Shown here: positions 17,784 to 29,040 of the stretch, piece by piece
How the letters are laid out: each line of letters begins with the position of its first letter
How positions within the stretch are numbered: position 1 is the stretch's first letter
NCBI GenBank assembly: GCA_014529385.2
Contig: CM043948.1
Location: forward strand, 25,696,901 to 25,760,900
Reading direction: 5' to 3'
DNA length: 64,000 nt
Source: Adiantum capillus-veneris
Lineage: Eukaryota; Streptophyta; Polypodiopsida; Polypodiales; Pteridaceae
Position numbers and translations under genes: made by a program
The notes under the pieces: model-generated
The model's database searches: none
What the model was told of the DNA's origin: nothing
What the model saw: the letters and a program-made list of their open reading frames with translations, nothing else

Positions 17784-20700
17784 ATGGCAGTCGCAAAATC
17801 ACCGGCAAAGAAGAAGAGGATGACCATAAAAGACTATTTGGAAGAAGTGGAGCCGTTTGTCATCCCAGAAAGAACTCTAAAGCCAACCAGCACGTGGATT
17901 CAGGAGGACTTGCTAGAGTCTAATGATCTGAAGATCTACCAAGGTGTGTTCAAAGACACTGAAGGAAATGTAATAGAGCTACCCATGCTACCACGGGAGC
18001 TCAATAAGTTTGTCAGAAGCAAAATGGCAGAGTACCTGGAGAAAATAGATCTCCATAACTATTTCGAAGCTGTGCTAGCTAGAATTGACATAAAAAGAGT
18101 ATTGTAATTTGTGACTACAATCAAAGAAGATGGAGTGGCCAGAGTTACGGATCTGCAGGGCAAGCCGGACACTGTGATTATAATCATAGAGAAAGTAGTG
18201 GCAGCTGCACTAGACCTCTCCAACAAAGGGGATAGGTGTAACCAAAAGAAGAGATGAAGTAAAGGTGTACTCTAAAAAGAAAAGCAACTACACCTTTGAA
18301 GACATTGCAAACCCTAAAGTGGCTACCATGAGCCAGCTATACAACCAGTATTTCCACATGTGTACAAAGAGGCCACAAAAGTACAGAATGCCGCCTGTAG
18401 CAATTGCCACAACCTTCACCTGGGCAATGCAGAAGAGCAAGCTGAAGGTGATCAACTATGCTGCCTATATCCATGATAATTTGGTGAAGATGGGTAACAA
18501 GAACCCCACCTACATTGTGCCGGGTGAGCTGATCACGAAAGTGGTTTATGGGGCATTTCACGCCAAGGGAAGATGGCCTCACCCTCCGTCACAAAATGAC
18601 TGGCTAAGGCTCAAGGAAGATAAGGAAGAGGAACAACCCAAAGCACCAAGAGTTGCCACAAGGTTGAAACGCCGGTTAGAGACCGTGCAAGAGGAGCAGC
18701 CAGAGTTCAAGAAAGGAAAGAAAGAGAGTGTCCAAGTGCCGGTCAAAGAGAAAAAATCATAGAAAGCGGCACGGCTAGAGTGGCTAATGGAAAGCTTTAG
18801 AGCCGCAAGAGCCCTAAAGGGAGATTTGAGCGAGCTATGGAAGCCATCATTGGAAACCATGTCGGGATCTCCCGAAGGGTGCATAGAAATAGGTTTTAAA
18901 ATTATATTAAAAATTTTGAGATCCTGGATGCTACGGCAGAAAATATCCCAAATGTACCATTTACAGAAGTAGAAGTGGATGAAGTACGACGGCAACTGCT
19001 AGAAGAGCAGGAAGGCCGAGAGAGAGAGAGAGAAAGACAAAGGTGGACAGGGACGTCAAGAAAAAGCCAGAAACTCCACCGTCCAGCCCGGAGTCCAGCC
19101 CACCACCATCACCACCTCCTCGTAGCCCTCCACAAACTCAACAAAAAGAGGAGCTAGACAAATCTGAAGATCAAGGAGATTCAAGGAAAGAATAGAGCCA
19201 AGAGCAAGAGCAAGAGCAAGAGCAAAAAGAATAAGCTAAGCCCAAAGAGGAGCGGCCAGAGCCTGATGAAGCATGGTTTAACACGTTTCTTGATCTACTA
19301 GCTGCGGGATATTCAAGAGAAGAGACAGCCACATTCGCATTTGACTTGGCAAGCACAGGGCCCAAAGAACAGATGCAGAGCCTACACGGTTAGTGGAGCT
19401 AAAAGAGATGGCGACTGATACAGTGGACTTGCAGCCACCCACCAATGATTGGGATGAGGTGATGACCAAGCTAACCGAGCTCAAGGCACAATCAATGGCC
19501 ACGAAAAGTGAGATGGCTAATCTCAAAGCCACTGAAGTGCAGATCAAGTCTGAAGTCAACACTCTACAAAAACAAAGCCAAAGGCATATAGAGAGAGAAG
19601 CAGAGCTGCAAGCCAGTCTGGCAAAGGCATTGCAAAGATACCAGGAGATGGAAAGATAAAATCAGGCAGCAGCTCAAAGACTACAGGGAGCTGAGGAAGA
19701 ATACAGAAAACTTAGCAAGTCATTGACAGATGCAGAGAGGGAAAGGAACAACCTAACCCTACAACTTGTTGAAGAGTCCAAGGAAGTGGAAGCCATGCGG
19801 AATGCCAAAGAGAAGGCATAGATAGAGAAAGAGGCTAGCCAGGATGAGGTCAACAAGTTCAAAGAACAGATTAAAGTTAAAGATCAAACCATCCAACGGC
19901 TACGGGCATCTCCTGCCAGAGTCAGAGCGACTAGCTTGACTCACACCACTTCAGAGAGTCAGCTTTATGAAGAACAAATGAAAGAGCTCCAAAAGGAGTT
20001 AACCTTAGAGAAAAAGCAGAGGCTGATGATGGCCGAGGGGTCAGTTGTCATGCAAACCCGCATGGAAGAAGAGCACAAGGCAATGCAGAATGAGCTAGAA
20101 ACCATGAAGAGAAAGCTCGAGGAGGTGGAGAAGATAAATGCCAATTTGAACTACCTCCTTGTGAATATGGGAGAGCAAGATGAAGTAGAAAAGCAGACAT
20201 TCCAAAAGAAAATAGAAGAGCTGAGAGGCCAGCAGACAGAAGAGCAGTTCAGCACCGGGCCAACAGCTATGGAAGGAATAGATTTAGAGAATATGGCAGA
20301 TCCTATGGACACACCCATTCAAGAGGAAATACTTGTAGGACCCTCTCAAGAGCCACAAGATCTGACACAACAAGAAGAAGAGAAGCTGCGAAAGGCCATA
20401 GAAGCAGACACAGCCAAAGAAACCTTGGAATGGGAGCAGAGGGTCTTTAAATCAATGACTATTCAGAAGATAGACGCCAACAACCTTTGGCGTGAATGGC
20501 TACAGCCCTCTCTCCCATATCCTCTGCTAAAGTACGAAGCTGCCACAATCAACAAAAGAATCAGAGAGGAGCCAACAGTGCCACTGTACAAAGCAGACAT
20601 CTCCAAGCCTGAAGGGGTAAAGTTGATAGTCGACTCTCAGCCCAGGTGGAGAAAGGCATGGCTGACAAAGTACCCACAATACCTAAACCATGTGGTAGAG

Positions 20701-21231
20701 GCACCTAAAGTCATTAGAGATAACCTAATTTTCTGCCCTCTACCAAGGATGCGGACGTGGAAGGCCCATGAGCTATTGCAAAGAAGCCAACCTACTTGAC
20801 TGAATTACCCGAAGCTGCCAGGCTTGAAGGTAGGCGAGAGAATAAGTGTTCAATACATCGTGAAAACCCTAACGTGCGCCATCAAATTGTTCACTGGCTC
20901 GCCTGAACTATCTTGCATTATGATGAGAAAGATTTGCAAAACACTTTTGGCAGTCTTTGAGACGTTCAAACCAGGCCAGGCAATAGACATTATCTTCTTC
21001 TTTCAAGATACTTACAAATGTGCGTACGATCTGTCTGGTCAACCTTCCAAGGAGGTGATACATGCATTGTATCAAAGGATCATGTTTTTGCCATCCTATC
21101 ACCTCCAGGCCTTTGAAGAAGCTTTCTACACCGGCTTCTTCACAATCAACACTGACATATTCGGCCCGACACTACTGGCTCAACATGCAAGATATGAGTC
21201 ACTGCTCAAGATGAGAGAAAGCCTAAGATGA
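17784..21231 (+). pseudogene. Gag-like coiled-coil ORF of a non-autonomous LTR element
   Basis: The reading starts at the ATG at 17784 (MAVAKSPAKKKRMTIKDY) and continues through several frames with stops near 18105, 18255, 18762 and 18970, so it is decayed or spliced. Segments include FVIPERTLKPTSTW, a helical block around 18330-18560 (YIHDNLVKMGNKN), Lys/Glu-rich linkers, a long coiled coil (about 19390-20230) and a C-terminal block to 21231 with FQDTYKCAYDLSGQPSKEVI. No zinc knuckle, protease, reverse transcriptase or integrase is present. A polypurine tract and LTR follow at once, which places it as the internal region of a large non-autonomous LTR element. The protein family is not recognised. 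Confidence 0.55.
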
Positions 21232-21269
21232 AGAAGCAGCTCAATAGCCATGTCTGGGACGACATGAGC

Positions 21270-22210
21270 AAGGAGGGGGGAGTGTTAGAAGCTGGACACA
21301 CTCTACGAAAAATGACTGCTCGGTAGATTATTATTTTTGTAATTATTCATTTATTGAGCAAACCCGACATTTCACCTTTGTAAATATTGGGGCTTACAGA
21401 AGTTTCCAGATTGTATCCCAATTTTGACATTTAGATTGAGTAGATGGTTAAATTGGAACATTAGGGTTTGAGAATTGTAAGGTATTTATACCACTTTTTG
21501 ACCTTAATGAAGCACCTTTTGTCATTTTTTAAAAAGTTTGAAGTCTGTGAGTGAGCGTACTGTGTACGAGAGAGAGTGAGAGCTTCATCTTGACGCTACG
21601 CGCGCACTGGTGGTCGGAATCGAGTGCGGAGAAGTGCAGCGTGTTGCTCTCGACGAGAGCTACGCACCAATACCTACATTACGCGCATACGGTCTGGTTT
21701 TGCGAGCTCCATCTACGAGCTTCATTTGGTGATTCGGTGAGCATACGTTGTCAGATTTTGCATTGCAGCATATCCACGCATTCGCATTGAGTAGAGCTAC
21801 ACATTAGGCACTTTAGTTTTTGAAAACAATGATCTGCAAATTTTGGCCAGACATCCTACGTGATTTTGCACCAGGTGTTTTGGGTTGGGATTTTGTTCAT
21901 AGACCTTAGGGAGAGCGACCTATTGGTGTCAGTAGGGTCTCCTTCAAGTTCTATGGTGTTTCGAGATCGTTTGATGGGTATTCGGCTCTAGAAAGCATTG
22001 TAGGAAGTTTCCTCTTGTGCACTCCTAAAGGCTGTAGCTTAGACATTGGGTAGGGACCTCTGTAGGAATTAGTTAGGAGTCGGTCGAGTGTAGGTTGACA
22101 CCCTATGCTTGCTTGCACGCGCTTGTAGGTCGAGCTTCGTCCTTAGCTGACAAATCTTGTTAGGTGAGTTCTCGTTGTGCTGACGTCCGTCGCGTCGTAT
22201 CCGTCCAACA
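21270..22210 (+). repeat. Polypurine tract and 3' LTR (928 bp)
   Basis: The purine run at 21270-21282 is directly followed by TGTTAGAAGC at 21283. The LTR ends CCGTCCAACA at 22210. A TATA-like TATTTATACC lies near 21482. At 21849 the LTR contains AGACATCCTACG, the left half of the palindrome arrayed in the leader, followed by TGATTTTG. Start, end and promoter position all resemble the LTR at 32395-33294. Confidence 0.8.
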
Positions 22211-22239
22211 GCTATTATGTATGCCAAGCAAGTAGACTA

Positions 22240-23330
22240 ATGGTAAGTGAAGAACTATTTCTTTCTCCGATGAATGTTTCTTCTTCCTCTTTCCCCGCTA
22301 GCTCTCTACATCATTGAAGGTGTTTGAGGCCTTGGGACTGAGGCCGGGGATGGTTAATTCTTTTTACAAAGTCTATGTTATGCTTGTGATGCATGAAGCT
22401 TCTCATCTTCATTGCACCACCTAGGTCACAACGAATGCAAAGATTGTATTGTACCAAGTCTCTTTTGATGGGAGAATCTATAATACAAAAGCCTAATGGA
22501 GGGGGGACCGGTTCCACATAAATTTGGTCCTCAGCTGTTGTCAAGTTCTCTAAACTCTCTCTCTTGCAAAAGTATTGTTCATGCCAGTTTAATTAAGTAC
22601 TAATGTAATGAAAATGGCCTATGAACTTTGAGAGTAGCGGAATTAGGAAATTAAAAAAAGCACTTTTGTAAGAATACTTTGTGAGCATAGAGGGTGAACC
22701 TTATTGATGTAGCAACATAAACATAGTATTTAGTTAACTTGGCACGAACAATATTTTTTCAAGAGAGAGAGAGTTTAGAGAACATGACAATAATTGAGGA
22801 CCGGAGTTATGTGGAGCCGAGCGGTCCCCCCTCCAATAGGCATTTGTATTTTAGATTCTCCCATCAAGAGAGACTTGGTACAATACAATCTTTGTGTTCC
22901 TTGTGACCTAGGTGATGCAATGAAGATGGAAAGCTTCATGCAGCGTGAGCATAAGATAAACTTTTCAAAAAGGATTAACTATCCTAGGTTAACTAAATAA
23001 TATGTTTATCACAAGAAAATTTAAAATTTTTCTCATGTAGGAAAACGGAGTCTGTTACAATGTTTTTCATACAATACACAACATCATGAGCTTCTGCTCG
23101 AGAGGCACCGCATACCTAGCTAGGTATGCAGTGCCTCCCTCACCAAAGCTCGTGATGTTGAGGTAAGTCACAATGTGTGAATTATTGTGAGAATTTGTCC
23201 AAAACTTCTTGTGTATGTTGCTACCATCAATTAAGTTCACCCTCTATGCTCACAAAGTATTCTCACAAAAGTGTTTTGTTTAATTTCCTAACTCCACTAC
23301 TCTCAAAGTTCATAGGCCATTTTCATTACA
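22240..23330. repeat. Rearranged LTR of the 41-kb gypsy family with an inverted internal segment
   Basis: Positions 22240-22560 match the middle of the LTR at 42380-42670 in forward orientation. Positions about 22600-22995 match the LTR end and middle in reverse. Positions about 23220-23330 match the LTR end forward again, followed by a primer site variant (TTGGTATGAGAGC). The result is an LTR interrupted by an inverted copy of itself. Confidence 0.8.
23080..23159. repeat. Near-perfect 80-bp hairpin
   Basis: The outer arms AACATCATGAGCTT and AAAGCTCGTGATGTT and inner arms GAGGCACCGCATACCTAGC and GCTAGGTATGCAGTGCCTC pair around a small internal asymmetry, leaving almost no loop. It sits in the rearranged LTR. 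It could be a minimal foldback element or a small-RNA precursor; neither is shown. Confidence 0.85.
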
Positions 23331-23816
23331 TTGGTATGAGAGCATTTGGTTTCTCTTTTCTTGTTTAAGAAGAGAGGTCCTTAAGTAGCCTATCAATCAT
23401 TGGTTTTGTTAATTATATTAGGGTAAGTGGGACTGGGATCTATTATCGGTTTTGTTGAGCCCACTATGTGTGATATGGTGCACGCCTTGGGAGCTTTGGT
23501 CTTAATAATGGGGTCTTTTTAGACTTGCCTACGGCTTGAGCCATAAGACCCTAGAGAATCCAAGGAGCGGAATGCTCAAGATCCTTCAGAATCTAGAAAA
23601 TATCCATGAACATCATAGCACTCTAAGTATGAGGAAGGTTCAAAAAAGGAAGAAAAGATAAAGGCCAAGGGGGAGTCAATCAAGAGGAAGTCTAAGCCAC
23701 GCCAAAAAACTGGCATTTTAGATTTCATAATTGGTGACTCTACAAAATCTTGTGATCTTGTGAATGATGTTTCTATACAGAACTCAAAGGTCCCTAAGGG
23801 GGAGAGCTACCCAATT
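23331..23816 (+). other. Leader fragment of the 41-kb gypsy family, no gene
   Basis: The sequence after the variant primer site resembles 42870-43080, including the GTCTTAATA(A/G)TGG segment and the CTTGCCTACGGCTT segment. It then becomes unrelated, Lys-codon-rich sequence up to the copia LTR. Confidence 0.6.
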
Positions 23817-23957
23817 TGTTGGGATTCAGGCCAACTCGCCGGACATCCCACTTACTACTAACCCATCTACTAACTTAACCATTATACACTTATTCTTTAA
23901 TACAACAGAATAAGGAGCTGCCAACAGGATAACGTTGTTGTGTGCTCCACCCAAAGT

Positions 23958-24036
<79 letters not shown>

Positions 24037-24070
24037 CTTGCACTTGCACTCGCACACGCTTCCCATGGCA
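23817..24070 (+). repeat. Ty1/copia 5' LTR containing a CT microsatellite
   Basis: The LTR starts TGTTGGGATTC and ends near GGCA at 24070. A CT tract of about 36 units occupies 23961-24033. A primer site complementary to initiator-Met tRNA follows at 24079. There is no second copy in the window to fix the boundaries. Confidence 0.6.
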
Positions 24071-24078
24071 CCTTGAAT

Positions 24079-24089
24079 TGGTATCAGAG
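24079..24089 (+). promoter_or_regulatory. Primer-binding site, Met-tRNA type
   Basis: The sequence TGGTATCAGAG is the standard plant copia primer site and lies 8 bp after the proposed LTR end. A gag-coding frame begins 1.1 kb downstream. Confidence 0.75.
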
Positions 24090-25209
24090 AAGGGTTTATG
24101 CTTGCCATTTTTGCGCTTGCACATGCGCACACTTTCAAAAGTGCAAACAAGTTTTCAATTTCATCATTGGAAAACTCAGCGTTCCGAGAGTGTTTCCATC
24201 AGGGTCCTAGGGTTGTACCCCCCTTTCGAAGCTGTTCGTGCAGTCAAAAGCTTCATCCGACCTACGCTTCAGGAGTTGTATTTTTCAACTCTACTTTTGC
24301 TAGAGGTATAGGTACAGGTATAGGTACAGGACACATGTGCAGGTTGTTTAGAGACTATTTTGGGATGGTATATAGCCATTTTATGGCTATTATGTGTTAT
24401 TGAGACGGTGTTTATGGGCTGATTAGGAGCACTTTTCGGCATTGACATTGTCTCGCGTTTTTCAGGCATCGATCTCCTCAAAGGTTCTTGCATACATACG
24501 GGACATCCAGGTTTCTTATAGGTTGCATTGTTTAGCATCAACACAGATTTTTGTGGGAGTACTTGATGTGCATATGCATTGTTTTGGCACTTTTGATAGT
24601 GCTTGAGCTCTTTTGAGAGCGGTTTTACTCCCTGCAGGGATTTTTTTACTGCTTGCACATTTTGTTTGGCGCCTGTTTGAGCACGTATACTGCACCTTGC
24701 AGTATTGTTGACTGTGGATGTACGTTGAGTTGTGGAAACTGCCATTTGTACCTTTTGTGATTTGGCTTGTTTCTGGCAGTCTCGACCGTTTCTGAGACTC
24801 GGTGCGGAGGCCCTTTTTGAGACTGGGCTAGTTTCTTATCTGCATAACCTTTTGTGAGGGTCAATAGCGTGAGGTTTTCTTGAGTTGGGGGACTCTCGAA
24901 TGTTGAGATCCTTCCGGTGATACAGGTTGCTGGAGTACCCCTTTTTTGTGGTCTCACCATAGGACATGTATAGAGAGGGCTAGGTGCATTTGACGTCGTG
25001 TTGGCAATCTTGGGTCAACTTTTTGACTTTTTATGCACAGTTAGTTGTTGCTGCACATGTCTTATGCTCTGATAGCATTACATTTGATGCGTTACTGATC
25101 TCTTGTGACAATTTTGGATTGAGATTCTGTCAGTTTTTTTGGGGAAACTCTATCAACTATTTCCCAAAATTACCAGTGTTTATCGCCATATTATCTTTAG
25201 TTTGCAGCC
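24090..25209 (+). other. Long copia leader, no gene seen
   Basis: The 1.1-kb stretch between primer site and gag ATG has only short open frames. It includes GGTATAGGTACA repeats at about 24305-24330. The length is unusual for a copia leader. Confidence 0.5.
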
Positions 25210-26486
25210 ATGTCATCTAGTGGTGAAAAGGATATTTACAATATCCAAAAATTTGATGGGATGAATTTTGCTATTTGGAAAGAGCAGATTCAAGATGTTC
25301 TTATACAAAAATGCCAGTTGGATCCTATCATGGAGCGCCCAGAGGGTGAGTATATAGATGTTGAGTGGGAGAAACTTGATGCTAAGGCCAAATGTACCCT
25401 CTGTTTGCATTTGGCCGAATCTATGTACTTTACTATAGTTGGAGAAAGGAGTGCTAGAGATGTATGGGATAAGTTGTGTTCCAGTTATGAGAACAAAAGT
25501 GCCACTAATAAGGTTTTCTTGATGAAGAAGCTATTTGACGTTCGTATGAAGGAAAAGGGCACTATTTCTACTCACATTAATGAGTTCAATATCGTTTTCA
25601 CTCAGTTGACCACTCAGGGTTTGGTCTTCGATGAGGAAATCAAATGTATCTTCTTGCTATGCACTTTACCCTCATCTTGGGATATGTTCTATACTACGAT
25701 TAGCAACTCAGCACCTGGTACCGGTCTAGTGTATAATGACGTCCTTGGGAGTCTGTTACCGAGGAGATTTGCAGGAAATCTCTTGAAGGCAAGAAGGATG
25801 GTGATGCGTATTTTGCTAGTGATAGACAGAGGGGTCGCACTCAAAGTCATGCCAAAAGCAACGAAAGGGGGGGATCATGCAGTAAGTCTCGAGTTCTATG
25901 CGTAATGTTGAGTTCTATCACTACCATAAAAAAAAACATGTGAAGAAGGATTGCAGGAAATGGCAGCAAAGCAAGAAGGATAAACAATCCGGTGAAACTT
26001 CTAAGTCTGATGATTCAAATAAGGGCAAAGCAAAGTTAGAGGAGATCAATGTGCTAGAGTCTTCAAATGCTCCTATTGTAGAGACTCTTCCTGCGGTTGT
26101 ATGCCACTTACCTCTGACGTATTGGTCTTCACAGCAGATCTACCTGTCGAGGCTCTTGTTACAGAAGATGCGTAGTATGCACAGAATTGGATAGTAGATT
26201 TTGGTACAATTTTCCATGTGACCCCACATAGAGAGTGGTTCTCTACTTATTCTCACTCTTGTGGCAAAGTGAGACTTGGTGATGCTTATGAACTAGACAT
26301 TGAGGGTGTCGGAAACATCAAATTGCATCTAAGGAATGGCACACACTTTACTTTATGTAATGTCAGACATGTGCCCAAGTTGACTATAAGCTTGATTTTT
26401 GTTGGTGGTCAGCTTCATGATTTGGGCTACAACACCATATTTGGCAATGGTTCATGGATAGTACGCAAAGGTAATCTTGTTGTACT
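25210..26486 (+). pseudogene. Ty1/copia gag and protease, truncated
   Basis: Gag starts at the ATG at 25210 with FDGMNFAIWKEQI and continues as a UBN2-type domain (DVWDKLCSSYENKSATNK, MKKLFDVRMKE). A frameshift near 25760-25900 leads to a degenerate zinc knuckle (FYHYHKKKHVKKDC) and then a protease region with WIVDFGTIFHVTPHREWF, where the usual D-S-G reads D-F-G. LCNVRHVPKLTISLI is the standard copia protease end. The frame is cut at 26486 by a short LTR. Integrase and reverse transcriptase are absent. Confidence 0.85.
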
Positions 26487-26633
26487 TGTCATGCCAAGGG
26501 CAAACCCAGGCAAGTAGGACTTGGGCCAAGGGCTGGCTACTAAATGCGGACAGGGAGATTCTATTCATAGCGGCCAAGGGCTATATAATGGGGGTTGGGC
26601 GGAGAATCTCAGTGCGCAGCTCCTGGGTCTTAC
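26487..26633 (+). repeat. Short (147-bp) LTR inserted in copia protease
   Basis: The LTR starts TGTCATGCC and ends TCTTACA, with a TATA-like CTATATAATG near 26581. A Met-tRNA primer site follows directly. Its layout resembles the 3' LTR at 40952-41116, but the sequences are diverged and may be from different copies. Confidence 0.65.
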
Positions 26634-26674
26634 ATTGGTATCAAAGCTCCTGTGTCTTACATTGGTATCAAAGC
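26620..26674 (+). repeat. Tandem duplication across the LTR/primer-site junction
   Basis: A 27-bp unit running from CTCCTG through TTGGTATCAAAG occurs twice with one difference (26620 and 26647). Each copy carries LTR end plus primer site, giving two primer sites at 26635 and 26663. Confidence 0.9.
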
Positions 26675-26738
26675 CCAGGGATGGAGGGGGGAAGGGGAAG
26701 GCTTGCATGTTTTTGCATGCAAGGCATGAATTGCTCTC

Positions 26739-26780
<42 letters not shown>

Positions 26781-29040
26781 CTTCGAGCTTGCCTACCATG
26801 GCGTGGGTAGGGTCCCTTGGAAGGAGGAAGAGGATAAGGCCGTAGGAGCAGCCCCTTCCATGGCGGGCTCAAGCTTGCATGACCAAGAACGTGAGTTTGG
26901 GTAAGCACTCTTACACACAAGGGATGGTCGGAATCGACCTCGGTGGAATTGGGATCTCTTGAGCTTGTCCAGATCGTGCAGGACTACTGAGAAAAACTCG
27001 TCACAGCATCACTAAACAGTAAGCAACACCGTGCGCTCGGAGTTGCTAGCAGATGTCTGCAACAGACCCGCCATCTCTGGTTTGTTTGTTTTCATTTTTT
27101 TCTTTTCTTTGCTTATTTCCACATTGGGTGCCCTAAGAGTGCCCTACAACCACCCTTCGGGTCGCTCCCACAACCTAGCCTACAAAAGCCAGTAGCCGGT
27201 CTGAGTTGCATGCATGGACCGTGCAAGTTGTACAACTACAAAGCTCAACAAGATATGGTATGACTAATATTTGCACGGCATAGTCGAGCTCAACAAGATA
27301 TGGTATGACCAAGATTTGCATGGCATAGTCAACCTGTACAAGGCGTCATGCATGCGCATGTCAGACCGGCCTTGGAAATTACCATAGATCGATGTACTTG
27401 GCTCGATAGCATGGATATACCGGCCAGTCTACAGGTGTTAGAGGATAGCGAGAAGGCGGCATGCACGGCATGCACTCAACACTGGGCCATGCAAAGACCT
27501 TAACATCGCAAGCTCGGTTCGATTAAACAAGAAGTGCAAAGCCTTTCACAAAGGCATACACGACGTGCTCCAATTGAACCAAACCAGTACAGAAAGGTTG
27601 TCAATCTATTGGTCAACCCGAGAATGGATTCAAACAAATCAAGTCTTTCGGTTATTTGCCATGGCTAGCACGCTGAAGCTATGACTTTCAAGACAATCAC
27701 TTCATGTTTGACGGAGTTTTTTGATACCGCCGTCTTTGACCGGTAAGTACCATGACCTGGAGATTAATGTTTTATCTTCATTTAAGTTTTTTGCTAAAAG
27801 CAAGATTCTAGACTCTACCTTATGATGGAAGGGGAGCTAGCTCCCAGGTATATTTGTCACAGATAAATATCATGGTGCTCAGGCAAGCCCTATGGCATAT
27901 CAGTATAGGCAAGGCCCGTTGCATGTAAGGCAAAGCTATTTGGCAAGTCCAACCCTTAACTATAATTGCACACCACTATCAAGCAAGTTTTCTTGGGCAT
28001 GGCTCCTATGTAGGTTGTGTGCCATTGATGCGGTCAGGAAAGGACAACACCTCGTGTTACCTAGCAACAAGGGAAAGCAAGGCTTTTAGGAGCACGACTA
28101 AACATTGTCATCTATAGCTATGAGCTGAATCCGCACGACTAAACACATTGACAACCACAGCTATGAGCTGCATTCAATGAAATAACCAGACATACGGCAT
28201 AGTTGTTTTCGACGTTCGGACTATGCTATCTGCATACGAACTTGGGAGCCTTTGCCATGCTGCATGTTTTCTCACTCAAGATCAGATTAACCCAAGCCAA
28301 CAAGGCATCTGCGGGACATTTGAAAGCTCTCAAGTCCTTTGCATGTATGGCTATGAGCACTACCCGAAAGTGGGCGACAAGGTTAGTCCATTTCAAGTTA
28401 TGTTTGTTTTTGTTTATGTTTTACTTTTCCTCTTGGACAAGATCTCTCTATTGTGCCAAGTAAAGTGCTTTGGATGTCTTTAAGTGAAGCAAAACTTCTC
28501 TTATGTGCTTAGGTATTATCGGTTGACTTAGATCAATGATCATGGTACACATCTTTAGCACTCTGTGGATATAAGCTCACATGCAACACTGCACTGTGAT
28601 GTATTCATTCCAATGTCATCGTGCACGACACATATCCCAACAACTCACATGGTTGAGGCTAATATGGAAGCCAAGGCGTATTATTCTATTTTTTGCTATG
28701 TATGCATGGCATACTAGTATGATGATCGTACAACAACCATCATTGCATAGACATCCGCTATAACACTAAATACTCTGTCCAGGACAAGGTACGTAACTGA
28801 TATCTTAAAACATTTTTTTATTACTTATAGGCAAAGTGCCATGTTTAAAGTAACCTTGATATAGTCACGATCACATACAAGGTTAGTGGGTCAAGATGTG
28901 ACTTGTGTTTTTTGTTATCTCTCTTGATGAGCGCATTACACAGGTAGATTTTGCATGCTTATAGGATAAGCTGCGGGCTAGGCATAAGCTGCACACAAGC
29001 ATGGGTGCCAACTATACCTCTCATACCCTGCATGGTGAAG
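26675..29040. other. No recognisable gene; microsatellite and small duplications
   Basis: The stretch contains a GT tract (about 26748-26776), a 46-bp tandem duplication (about 27239-27330, AGCTCAACAAGATATGG units) and a two-copy repeat near 28090-28180 around GCACGACTAAACA. Open frames are short and have no features. It may be leader of the element with the short LTR, but this is not established. Confidence 0.45.

Noticed and set aside
24079-24089. tRNA gene fragments at TGGTATCAGAGC sites
   Set aside because: Only the 3'-end complement of Met-tRNA is present next to LTR ends. These are primer sites, not tRNA genes.
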